DNA from: Aliirhizobium wenxiniae
GTDB taxonomy: Bacteria; Pseudomonadota; Alphaproteobacteria; Rhizobiales; Rhizobiaceae
NCBI RefSeq assembly: GCF_014201355.1
Contig: NZ_JACHEG010000001.1
Span: 1,302,001-1,366,000, forward strand
Reading direction: 5' to 3'
Length of the DNA: 64,000 nt
Positions within the stretch are counted from its first letter, which is position 1, and every line of letters begins with the position of its first letter. Below are positions 24,454 through 32,643 of the stretch, one piece after another. The position numbers and the translations under genes are program-made. The notes beneath the pieces are model-generated. The model searched no databases and was not told where the DNA came from. It saw only the letters and a program-made list of their open reading frames with translations.

Positions 24454-25182
24454 CTACCCTGCAACTCCACCCTTCTTCTCGCCATCAGCCCCCTTCTCGG
24501 GGCTCGCCCCACCAGTCTTGTTTTTGCCCGGATCATCTTTTTTCGACGGATTGACGATGACCGTGGCAGATGTCCCCGACCGCGCGAGTGCGGCCCGCAA
24601 CACCTTGGAGCAGAATTGATGCGTAAGCAGGGAGTTGGAGGATGAACCCGGCCGCGATCCGTCATGACCGCTGATGCACGCAACGGTCATGGCAGACATC
24701 GCCGCGTTGGGACCGGATGCCGGCACCGCGCCGGCTCCCGCCTTGCCAACAAGACCAAGGAGCAGATTTCCATACTGGCTGAGGATGATGGCATAGGCAT
24801 CCTTGCCGATAATGCCGTTGGCATAGCTCTGGCATGCGGTATAGAGTCCGTCCCTCAGCGCAAGCACAGCCTCAGCACGCCCCTCTCCCTCGAGAACAAA
24901 TTCGGAAGTCTCGGATCCGACCTCCACCTGAGAACGTGATGACCCAGCCGGCGGCGTGGTTTTAAGCGTCCTGTTGGATCCGAAAGCTACGGCATAATCT
25001 GGACTCGGCTCGCTGCATACCACACTCGGATAGGCTGATCGCCGTCTCTCAGTGACCAGCCTCAAGTTCGCCCCGCTGACCACACCCTTGGTCTCACCGA
25101 ATTGAACCGGCTTGACCGCCATATTAGGCGAACAACCGGCAAGCCCGACAGACAACCCCACACATATGATTATTCTGAACAT
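24454..25182 (-). CDS. Putative lipoprotein, unknown family
   Basis: The ATG at 25182 gives a 242-residue protein with a classical lipoprotein signal (MFRIIICVGLSVGLAGCS, lipobox LAGC), and AGGGG precedes it. The central part, ALRDGLYTACQSYANGIIGKD, is amphipathic and contains conserved-looking cysteines. The C-terminus is a Lys/Gly-rich low-complexity tail (KKDDPGKNKTGGASPEKG). The frame extends 26 codons upstream, but that part has no signal features. I do not recognise a named family. It precedes soxB on the same strand with a 158-nt gap. Confidence 0.7.
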   Translation of the reverse strand: MFRIIICVGLSVGLAGCSPNMAVKPVQFGETKGVVSGANLRLVTERRRSAYPSVVCSEPSPDYAVAFGSNRTLKTTPPAGSSRSQVEVGSETSEFVLEGEGRAEAVLALRDGLYTACQSYANGIIGKDAYAIILSQYGNLLLGLVGKAGAGAVPASGPNAAMSAMTVACISGHDGSRPGSSSNSLLTHQFCSKVLRAALARSGTSATVIVNPSKKDDPGKNKTGGASPEKGADGEKKGGVAG

Positions 25183-25560
25183 GCGTCGCCCCTGGGCTGG
25201 CCGAGCCAGCCTCCCCTTCATGATGAAATGACATGCGAATTGCTGCGCGCCCTGACGCAAGCGAAGTCTGCATCAGCAAAAATAGAAACGCAACCTATGG
25301 TTATTTATTTTTACCAACACATCAAAATAGATACATTGAAACGGTGGGCGTGCCTCATGACCGAAAAGGCGCTTTGAAGCATCCGGCAAAGCTTGCAACC
25401 ATTTTTCACATTAACGGCGTCGGCATATATGGACTTCCGCGGACTCATCTGCTATCTGCCTTCACCAATCGCACGGCCTTCCGCCGGGCATCACTATTTT
25501 TTCGCCTTGAAATCAGACATTGACTGAGGCGAACAACAAACCAAAGGAACGGGATTTCAC
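25183..25560. other. Intergenic region before rpsU
   Basis: These 378 bases between the divergent lipoprotein and rpsU genes are visibly more AT-rich than their surroundings and should hold both promoters. AAAGGA near 25542 is the probable rpsU ribosome-binding site. I see no convincing ORF, tRNA or repeat here; a small RNA cannot be excluded. Confidence 0.5.
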
Positions 25561-25791
25561 GTGCAGGTACTTGTCCGCGACAACAACGTTGATCAGGCTC
25601 TCCGCGCTCTCAAGAAGAAGCTGCAGCGCGAAGGTGTTTTCCGCGAAATGAAAATGCGCGATTACTACGAAAAGCCGTCTGAAAAGCGTGCTCGCGAAAA
25701 GGCTGAAGCTGTTCGTCGCGTTCGTAAGTTGGCTCGCAAGCGCATGCAGCGCGAAGGCCTGCTGCCGTCCACGCCGCGTCCGGCTCGTTAA
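25561..25791 (+). CDS. rpsU: 30S ribosomal protein S21
   Basis: This 76-residue basic protein matches S21: [23 protein letters not shown] is followed by a Lys/Arg-rich helical tail. It helps the small subunit engage mRNA during initiation. The start is GTG at 25561, set by the conserved MQVLVRDN N-terminus. A hairpin terminator follows within about 40 nt. Confidence 0.96.
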   Translation: MQVLVRDNNVDQALRALKKKLQREGVFREMKMRDYYEKPSEKRAREKAEAVRRVRKLARKRMQREGLLPSTPRPAR

Positions 25792-25827
25792 TCGGCCGTC
25801 TTTTCGACGCTTTTATGTGATTATGGA

Positions 25828-25859
25828 GCGGGGGCGACTTTAGGCGCCGCCGCTTTTTT
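25828..25859 (+). terminator. Terminator after rpsU
   Basis: A 9-bp GC-rich stem with one mismatch (25828-25836 pairing with 25845-25853) encloses ACTTTAGG and is followed by TTTTTT. It is 37 nt after the rpsU stop. Confidence 0.75.
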
Positions 25860-25913
25860 CATTGCACCGGGTCGATTGAGACTCAAATCTGCCGATACAA
25901 GGACCTGCGCCTG

Positions 25914-26804
25914 ATGGCCGCCAAGACTTCCGTTGCTACCGATGGAATCGAATCTTCCACCCTGCCGCTCATGACCACACTACGCTCTCGCGCCCTGATC
26001 ACAGGCGTGCTCGTCGGCATGGCGAGCTTGGCGGGATGCGCTACGGGGCCAACGACAACTGACGTTATTCGCGTCGATCGCGCGCAAGGCTCGCAGGAAA
26101 ACATCGCGTCGCTGTCGTCTGTCATCCAGTCGAACCCGCAGGACCCGGAAGGCTATAACAGCCGCGGCTCCGCCTATGGCCGTGCCGGTGAATTCAAGCG
26201 TGCAGTAGATGACTTCAACCGCGCCATCCAGCTCAATCCGCAGTTCTATCAGGCCTATGCCAACCGCGCTCTCGTTTATCGCAACATGGGCAAACCGGTG
26301 GATGCGGCAAACGACTATAACCGTGCACTGCAGATCAATCCGAACTATGACGTCGCCTATATCGGCCGTGGCAATATCTACCGCCAGGCCGGCCGCAACG
26401 ACGAAGCTTTCAACGACTTCAACCGCGCCATTCAGTTGGATACGACAGACGGCCGCGCCTATCATAACCGCGGCCTGATCTATCAGATCCGCGGCCAGCA
26501 CGACAAAGCGATCGAGGATTTCTCCAAGGCCATCTCGCTGTCGTCGAGTGCACCCGAGCCCTATAACGGTCGCGGCATTTCCTATGTCGCCCTAAACGAC
26601 GACGACAACGCCTTCGCCGACTTCAATCATGCGATTGAGCTGAACGACAAGATCGCTGAATCCTGGGCCAACCAGGCATTGGTTTACGAGCGCCGCGGTG
26701 ACCGCGCTCGCGCTTACAAGTCCTATTCGCACGCCGTCCGGCTCGACCCGAACTACAAACCAGCCGTCGATGGCGCAGCGCGCACCCGTAGCGGCGGCGC
26801 CTGA
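25914..26804 (+). CDS. TPR-repeat lipoprotein
   Basis: This 296-residue protein has a lipoprotein signal ending in GMASLAGCA, with the lipobox cysteine near residue 42. About six tandem 34-residue TPR units follow, with the recurring core DFNRAIQLNP. It is probably anchored to a membrane and acts as a protein-protein adaptor, as NlpI-like TPR lipoproteins do. AAGGA before the ATG at 25914 supports that start; an internal ATG at 25971 would give a shorter signal peptide. Confidence 0.85.
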   Translation: MAAKTSVATDGIESSTLPLMTTLRSRALITGVLVGMASLAGCATGPTTTDVIRVDRAQGSQENIASLSSVIQSNPQDPEGYNSRGSAYGRAGEFKRAVDDFNRAIQLNPQFYQAYANRALVYRNMGKPVDAANDYNRALQINPNYDVAYIGRGNIYRQAGRNDEAFNDFNRAIQLDTTDGRAYHNRGLIYQIRGQHDKAIEDFSKAISLSSSAPEPYNGRGISYVALNDDDNAFADFNHAIELNDKIAESWANQALVYERRGDRARAYKSYSHAVRLDPNYKPAVDGAARTRSGGA

Positions 26805-26831
26805 CAGGCAGTACATCTAATCTTTGAGACC

Positions 26832-26872
26832 CAAAAAACAATGCCGCCCGAGAATTTCGGGCGGCATTGTTA
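26832..26872 (-). terminator. Terminator between convergent TPR and LLM genes
   Basis: A perfect 15-bp stem (26837-26851 with 26857-26871) has a 5-nt loop. On the minus strand it runs into TTTTTT, so it mainly ends the LLM oxidoreductase gene. It may also stop transcription of the TPR gene arriving from the other side. Confidence 0.85.
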
Positions 26873-26895
26873 GTTCTGGGCTGATCGAATGAGCT

Positions 26896-27918
26896 TCAGC
26901 GCCAACCGAGAGCCGGGGCAACATGCTTCAGGATGGCCTCGATCACATGGGCGTTGTATTCGACGCCCAATTGGTTTGGCACGGTCAACAGCAGCGTATC
27001 AGCCTCGGCAATTGCCTCGTCCTTGCGCAGCTCCTCGATCAAGACATCCGGCTCTGCAGCATAGGACTTACCGAAGATCGCCCGCGTCTTCTCGTCGATG
27101 AAGCCGATGGAATCCTCTTCCTTGCCACCGCGACCGAAATAGGCCCGGTCGCGATCATCAACCAGAGCAAAGATACTGCGGCTGACCGAAACACGGGGCT
27201 CACGATCATGACCGGCCTCCTTCCATGCTTCACGATAGGCGCGGATTTGCTTGGCCTGCTGAATGTGGAAGGCCTCGCCGGTTTCGTCATCTTTCAAGGT
27301 CGAGCTCTGCAGGTTCATCCCCTTCTGTGCGGCCCATATGGCGGTCGCATTCGAACCGGCACCCCACCAGATACGCTCACGCAGACCTTCCGAATGCGGC
27401 TCAAGCCGGAGCATGCCCGGAGGATTGGGGAACATCGGACGCGGATTGGGCTTGGCAAAGCCTTGCCCTCTCAAGACGTCAAGGAAGACTTCGGCATGGC
27501 GGCGCCCCATATCCGCGTCCGTCTTTCCCTCTTCCGGTTCATAACCGAAATATCGCCATCCATCGATGACCTGCTCAGGCGAACCGCGGCTGATACCCAG
27601 CTGCAAACGCCCCTTCGAAATGAGATCGGCAGCGCCGGCATCTTCCGCCATGTAAAGCGGGTTCTCGTAGCGCATGTCGATAACGCCTGTACCGATCTCG
27701 ATTTTGCTGGTCCTGGCACCAACGGCCGCAAGCAGCGGAAAAGGCGAAGCGAGCTGACGGGCAAAATGGTGAACGCGGAAATAGGCGCCGTCGGCACCCA
27801 GCTCTTCAGCAGCAACGGCAAGATCGATCGACTGCAGAAGCGTATCGCCAGCCGAGCGGGTCTGCGACTGGGGTGACGGCGTCCAATGGCCGAAAGAGAG
27901 AAATCCGATCTTCTTCAT
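26896..27918 (-). CDS. LLM-class flavin-dependent oxidoreductase
   Basis: This 340-residue luciferase-like monooxygenase begins KKIGFLSFGHW and has typical family segments: AEELGADGAYFRVHHFA, IEIGTGVIDMRYENPLYMAED and GRLQLGISRGSPEQV. Such enzymes use reduced flavin (FMNH2 or F420) and oxygen or a dehydrogenation reaction. The substrate is not evident. The ATG at 27918 has GGAG at good spacing. It stands alone between the TPR lipoprotein gene and a small oxidase subunit gene. Confidence 0.9.
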   Translation of the reverse strand: MKKIGFLSFGHWTPSPQSQTRSAGDTLLQSIDLAVAAEELGADGAYFRVHHFARQLASPFPLLAAVGARTSKIEIGTGVIDMRYENPLYMAEDAGAADLISKGRLQLGISRGSPEQVIDGWRYFGYEPEEGKTDADMGRRHAEVFLDVLRGQGFAKPNPRPMFPNPPGMLRLEPHSEGLRERIWWGAGSNATAIWAAQKGMNLQSSTLKDDETGEAFHIQQAKQIRAYREAWKEAGHDREPRVSVSRSIFALVDDRDRAYFGRGGKEEDSIGFIDEKTRAIFGKSYAAEPDVLIEELRKDEAIAEADTLLLTVPNQLGVEYNAHVIEAILKHVAPALGWR

Positions 27919-28117
27919 GAGGCACTCCGGCATAAGCGTGTGAATGTTATTGACGCTTACATGGCATGCCGGAGTAACTTCTGTTAGTCCGCGAGTGCCG
28001 GATTGGCCGAAACGGATTGTTCATTGATATTGAACGACGAGACGAACCCGTCGCCAACGCCTCTTCTAGTATCCGGACGACCTGCATGCCGTTTGGATCA
28101 GCGGCACCAACAAGCCT

Positions 28118-28342
28118 CTATCGCAGCAGAAAAACGCCGATAATGTTGAGGATGACGAACAGGACCAGACCGCCGATCAGCCCTAGGCCACCAAAGAAGC
28201 CACCAGCCATGGCAATCAGCAAGGCGGCAATGGTCATCGCCCCCCACTTGGCAGCCGCCAAGAATGACTCGTAAGTCTGCTCATGCGCCATGTGATCCAT
28301 CGGCGCGCCAATCTCTACCGGTCCATTGTGATGATCGTCCAT
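28118..28342 (-). CDS. aa3-type cytochrome c oxidase subunit IV
   Basis: This 74-residue protein has the family layout: a short polar N-terminus with MAHEQTYESFLAAAKW, then a hydrophobic pair of helices (IAALLIAMAGGFFGGLGLIGG and LVLFVILNIIGVFLL). It is the small alphaproteobacterial aa3 oxidase subunit that contacts the main subunits in the membrane. Other oxidase genes are not in this window, which is common for this subunit. Confidence 0.8.
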   Translation of the reverse strand: MDDHHNGPVEIGAPMDHMAHEQTYESFLAAAKWGAMTIAALLIAMAGGFFGGLGLIGGLVLFVILNIIGVFLLR

Positions 28343-28501
28343 GAGCCTCTCCCTGGTGTCCGCATATCAGGCTGCCGATGATCTGACAGCCCAACTCTCC
28401 CTGCGGCCCGCTTAAGTATCGGGCTATATCAGGAATACACGAACAACCGTCGAGTGCAATGGCTTGCGCGATTGGTTTGCGGAGGGGCTACCCAACCGAA
28501 A

Positions 28502-29260
28502 TCAGCGAAGAAATGCCATTTCCGGCGAAGTCGGCCTGCTGGCAAAACGCGCTGTTGGCAGCACCGTTAGCGGCGGCGACAGAACCATCGGCCGCTCGGC
28601 AAACATCAGGCGCCGTTCATAGGCCTCCGATTGGAAAAGAGGGAAGCGACGCATCAATTGCGGACGCACCTCGCGGACCCTGGATGCCAAAAGCGTCAGC
28701 TCGAACCCGTACATGGGAGCAATCGTCGGCGGCACGATCGTGTCTGCAAGGAAGACCCGCCTGTAGAAGGCAGCATGCGGCGGCCTGATGTGCTGCAGAA
28801 CCCGGTCGGCATCGAAGTGAATGGCCGCCATGATCGACGGGCGAAGCGTGATGTAGGGAATCGCCGGCAATTCACCGACAATATCCGGATCGACGGCAAA
28901 ACGGGCGGGATCGATGAATGACAGACCTGCATCAAGCAGATTGTTCACCGCATCGGGAAATACGCCGACTGACTGGCAGGTCCGGTGCTCCGACGTGACG
29001 TGATGTACCCGTACCGTCGAGATCAGCTCTTCGTAGTAATAGATACCGAAAACATAGGCATGCGGGACGAAATCGATTTCATCCAGGAGGTGGCTCGCCC
29101 CGACAGGCAGCACGTTCTGGGCTTTGTAGGCCTTGTAGCGCAACCGCGCCACATCCTCGAAATCCTCGTGTCCTTCAATGCGTCGATACTCGATATGGTC
29201 GAGTGCCGAGAGCAGTTTTTCGGAAAATGCTTTGTCTGAAAAACTCTGAACCACTGACAT
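28502..29260 (-). CDS. FeeM-like N-acyl amino acid synthase / GNAT-fold acyltransferase
   Basis: With the ATG at 29260 (AGG just upstream) the protein has 252 residues. It shows the acyl-transferase fold region LRYKAYKAQNVLP, YVFGIYYYEELISTVRVH, and GVFPDAVNNLLDAGLSFIDPARF. The last segment resembles the FeeM/autoinducer-synthase-like family that joins acyl chains from acyl-ACP to amino acids. The assignment rests on this pattern only, and the product is unknown. It lies downstream of the GGDEF/EAL gene on the same strand with a 171-nt gap. Confidence 0.6.
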   Translation of the reverse strand: MSVVQSFSDKAFSEKLLSALDHIEYRRIEGHEDFEDVARLRYKAYKAQNVLPVGASHLLDEIDFVPHAYVFGIYYYEELISTVRVHHVTSEHRTCQSVGVFPDAVNNLLDAGLSFIDPARFAVDPDIVGELPAIPYITLRPSIMAAIHFDADRVLQHIRPPHAAFYRRVFLADTIVPPTIAPMYGFELTLLASRVREVRPQLMRRFPLFQSEAYERRLMFAERPMVLSPPLTVLPTARFASRPTSPEMAFLR

Positions 29261-29431
29261 TTGGCTACCTATCGCTATTAACGATTGATTAACCCTGAAA
29301 CGGGTCGTGATCGCAATGACGAAGATCATGATTAACAGTCTTTTAAAACTTATGGTTAACAACAGGTTAACCGTAGCATTTCAGAACGGCCTACATTAGG
29401 CCGTCCATTTACAATAAGATGAGAGGATTGA

Positions 29432-31753
29432 TCAGCCCGCGGTACCGAAAGCGCGCGGTTCTGCGCCCTTGTCGCGACGGTTCTGTCGACCGGCAAGCTT
29501 GCGGGCAGAAGCGGTCTTCTGGCTAAGTTCCGCAATTGCATTTGCAGGGATCGGCGGGGAGAAAATGTAACCCTGAATGAGATCTGCAAACCGGTGCTTC
29601 TTGACCAGTTCAAGCTGCTCGAACGTTTCCACGCCTTCGACAACGATCCTGAGATCGAGTTCGCGCGACAGATGCACGATACCGCTGAGGAGCTTCAGGC
29701 GACGTGGCTCGGTGCCGATATCTCGCACGAAGGCACGATCGATCTTGACGATGTCGATGGGCAGGGAATCGAGATAGCTGAGGCTTGAGAAGCCCGTGCC
29801 GAAATCATCGATAGCGATCGTCACACCGCTTGCACGCAACCTGCCGAGTGTCGTGCTGACAACCACGGGTTCGTCCATGAAGCAGCTTTCGGTGACTTCC
29901 AGGTGCAGGCGCGTCGGATCGAGCTTTGTACGTGCCAGTATGTCCGCCACCAGCGGCACGATCTGGCCGCCACGGAGATCGTGGATAGACAGGTTGACCG
30001 AAACCGAGATCCCGTTCTGCCAGGAAACACAATCCGCACAGGCACGGTCGAGCACGAACCTGGTGATCTCGGAAATCAGCCCCATGCTCTCGGCCATCGG
30101 AATGAAGATATTGGGACCGATGAAGCCGCGCTCCGGATGCGACCAGCGAACCAATGCCTCGCAGCATTCCATCTCGGAGCCGTCCGGGCGATACATTGGC
30201 TGGTAAACGACGGTCAGGTCTCCCTGCTCTATCGCCAGACGTAAATCGGCCTTCAGTCGCTGTTCCGCCACATAACGGGCGTCCATTTCCGGCCGGAACA
30301 TCGTCAACGTTCCGTTGCCAACCGACTTTGCGTCGTTGAGAGCCAGATCCGCCTTGATCTGCCAGGCCTCCATGTCGAAGTCCTGACCTTCGAGAATCAC
30401 CCCGCCGGCATTTATGAATACCGGCAGGTCGAGCCTGTCGACCCGATAGCTTCCCTGAATTTCGGTCTGGATGCCGTTGATGCGAACTTCCAGAGCAGCG
30501 CGATCCCTTCCTGTGGCAAAAATTACGAATTCGTCGCCAACCAGACGGCCGACGATGATCTCCTCGCCGGCTTCATGCACAAGCCGTTCGGATATCGCGG
30601 CAAGAAGTCGATCGCCGACAATATGGCCTTGCATGTCGTTGACATGCTTGAAGCCGTCGACGTCAAAGATGACAAAGGCGGCAAAGAGGTCGGTATTGGC
30701 CTCTCTGAGATGCCGCGCTGCAAGCTCGGCGAAATAGCCGCGCGTCGGCAATCCCGTCAGCGTATCGTAGCGCACTAGATGCAGGATCTTTTCTTCGGCT
30801 GCCACGCGCGCGCTGACATCTTCAAACAACATGACGACGCCACCGTCTGTGCGGTGGCTGAGCGAGAATTCGAGATAGACGGTTTCCTTTAAACACAGGA
30901 GCGTCTTGCCCGCCTGCCCCGCAGACAGCTGTCCTATCTTTTTCAGGATATCATCCGAAAGCGACTGGCCGCTTCGTCTCAAGACGGTGATGAATGCTGC
31001 CCCCTTCAGCTCGTCCGCATCCGGCAGATCAAGAAGCTCGCAGGCACGACGATTGATTACCTGCACACGCCCATCTGCATCGAGCATGATCAAGGCGTGG
31101 GTCATTGTAGTGAGTGCTATATCGAGCTGGTCGGCGATCCGCGTCATTTCCCGCGAGGCGAGCACATTTTCGTAGAGGAATTCCCGCACGCCCTTCGCCA
31201 TGGATTGCGTCGTCAACCCGAACGGGATCAGGAAAAGCGAGATCAGGGCGAGATAGATGTCTCCCGTCAACAGGCACGCAAGCACCAGAGGCAGGCAGCA
31301 GCCGATTGTCTGGAGCGCGACCGCACGGGCAGAACCGTAATTTCGACCAACGATGGAGACCATTGAGGCCATCGTGACGGCGATGCACATGAATGCCGCC
31401 AGCATATCCTTGAGCACAAGAACCGCATAGGCACTACCAATGCCGAGCACGAATGCGGTGGCAGCAGCGCCATGAACATAGCGCGATTCCCACGCTTCGA
31501 TTTCGCTCTTGGAAAGCTGGCTGTGGTCGATCAGGCTGAACCGGCGGAACCAGTAGATGCGATAGCCGAATACGGTGATGAACACCGCGATCATGAGGAG
31601 ATAGAATCGGGAACCCGTCGTGGCAAAAATGATCGCGCAGGACAGGATATGGACAACCATTCCAGTCCATAATGTTCCACGGTTCTTGAATAGCGATTCG
31701 ACGAACGGCAGATACAGCTCTGTCGGTAGCGTCTTCGCTTCCAAATCCTTCAT
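29432..31753 (-). CDS. Membrane GGDEF/EAL c-di-GMP enzyme (probable phosphodiesterase)
   Basis: The ATG at 31753 (GGTGGAG 6 nt upstream) gives 773 residues. About five or six membrane segments occupy residues 30-190. A PAS-like sensor follows (ALIMLDADGRVQVINRRACELL), then a GGDEF domain and an EAL domain. The GGDEF signature is altered to LVGDEF, and the LTGLxNR motif reads LTGLPTR, so cyclase activity is doubtful. The EAL domain keeps its catalytic motifs: EALVRW, SVNLS, LEVTES, DDFGTG, VKIDRAF and EGVE. It is therefore likely to hydrolyse c-di-GMP, possibly with GTP bound to the degenerate GGDEF as an activator. Confidence 0.88.
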   Translation of the reverse strand: MKDLEAKTLPTELYLPFVESLFKNRGTLWTGMVVHILSCAIIFATTGSRFYLLMIAVFITVFGYRIYWFRRFSLIDHSQLSKSEIEAWESRYVHGAAATAFVLGIGSAYAVLVLKDMLAAFMCIAVTMASMVSIVGRNYGSARAVALQTIGCCLPLVLACLLTGDIYLALISLFLIPFGLTTQSMAKGVREFLYENVLASREMTRIADQLDIALTTMTHALIMLDADGRVQVINRRACELLDLPDADELKGAAFITVLRRSGQSLSDDILKKIGQLSAGQAGKTLLCLKETVYLEFSLSHRTDGGVVMLFEDVSARVAAEEKILHLVRYDTLTGLPTRGYFAELAARHLREANTDLFAAFVIFDVDGFKHVNDMQGHIVGDRLLAAISERLVHEAGEEIIVGRLVGDEFVIFATGRDRAALEVRINGIQTEIQGSYRVDRLDLPVFINAGGVILEGQDFDMEAWQIKADLALNDAKSVGNGTLTMFRPEMDARYVAEQRLKADLRLAIEQGDLTVVYQPMYRPDGSEMECCEALVRWSHPERGFIGPNIFIPMAESMGLISEITRFVLDRACADCVSWQNGISVSVNLSIHDLRGGQIVPLVADILARTKLDPTRLHLEVTESCFMDEPVVVSTTLGRLRASGVTIAIDDFGTGFSSLSYLDSLPIDIVKIDRAFVRDIGTEPRRLKLLSGIVHLSRELDLRIVVEGVETFEQLELVKKHRFADLIQGYIFSPPIPANAIAELSQKTASARKLAGRQNRRDKGAEPRAFGTAG

Positions 31754-32084
31754 CGGGTCTCCACCGGGTTTCATTCCCTTGGCTTTCGCGCGACACTGAA
31801 GAAAATCTTTTAAGATTTGATTGTTGCTCAGTTTAACCCCTTCGACTTTGGGGGGTGAACATCCAAACGTGTTCAACGAAACGTAAAACAAGAGCACCGT
31901 ATTCTAGATGCCGAACACGACCTCTCTCAGCGCAAGGATCGACGCTGGAAACATTTCGGAGCTGCCGCCTTGAGGGCCGCTGCCAATTCGCGTCAGTCGT
32001 TTCCGCTTTTCTTTCCTTATACCTTCGTTTACATCGCCACCAAAGAACAGGCGGGATAAAAGGACCTGTTGGGAGTGGGAACGA
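31754..32084. other. Divergent intergenic region between the GGDEF/EAL gene and dctQ
   Basis: These 331 bases hold the promoters of two divergent genes. A perfect 7-bp dyad (AAATCTT at 31803-31809 with AAGATTT at 31812-31818) lies about 50 nt before the GGDEF/EAL start. A weak CCCC/GGGG hairpin lies at about 31833-31857. No ORF with a credible ribosome-binding site is visible. Confidence 0.4.
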
Positions 32085-32624
32085 ATGAGACTGTTATTAC
32101 GGTTTAGCGGCCTGATAGACCGCTTGAGCGAAGTGCTGGGAAAATTTTCCGGTTACCTCGTGCTGGCCTGCTGTTTGATCAGCGCAGGCAACGCCTTCAT
32201 CCGTTATATGTTCAACTACAGCTCAAATGGCTGGCTTGAGATCCAGTGGTATCTCTTTGCCTTCATCGTGTTGATTGGCGCCTCGCATACGTTGCGCCTG
32301 AATGAACACGTACGCGTAGACCTTATTTATGGTGCCGTTTCAGATCGCACGCGGCTGTGGATCGACACGCTCGGCCTGATCATCTTCCTCATTCCGGCCT
32401 GCCTCTATCTCGCATGGCTTGCATGGCCGTTTTTCTCTCTTTCCTTCCAGCAAGGAGAGATGTCCTCCAATGCCGGCGGCCTTCTGCGCTGGCCAGTCAA
32501 GCTTGTGATTGTCGCAGGTTTTCTGTTGCTCGCGCTGCAGGGTTTCTCCGAGTTGATCAAGCGGATCGCGGGGCTAACAGGCACCCTTGAGGTCGACACG
32601 ACCTACGAAAAACCGCTTCAATAA
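32085..32624 (+). CDS. dctQ: TRAP transporter small permease (DctQ family)
   Basis: This 179-residue protein has four membrane helices and the DctQ core: CLISAGNAFIRYMFNYSSNGWLEIQWYLF, a loop with LRLNEHVRVDLIYG, and a conserved C-terminal helix. It pairs with the large permease encoded 19 nt downstream. GGGAG precedes the ATG. In TRAP systems sodium or proton flux drives uptake of organic acids delivered by a periplasmic binding protein. Confidence 0.9.
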   Translation: MRLLLRFSGLIDRLSEVLGKFSGYLVLACCLISAGNAFIRYMFNYSSNGWLEIQWYLFAFIVLIGASHTLRLNEHVRVDLIYGAVSDRTRLWIDTLGLIIFLIPACLYLAWLAWPFFSLSFQQGEMSSNAGGLLRWPVKLVIVAGFLLLALQGFSELIKRIAGLTGTLEVDTTYEKPLQ

Positions 32625-32643
32625 GGCATCGGGGGATTAAGCC

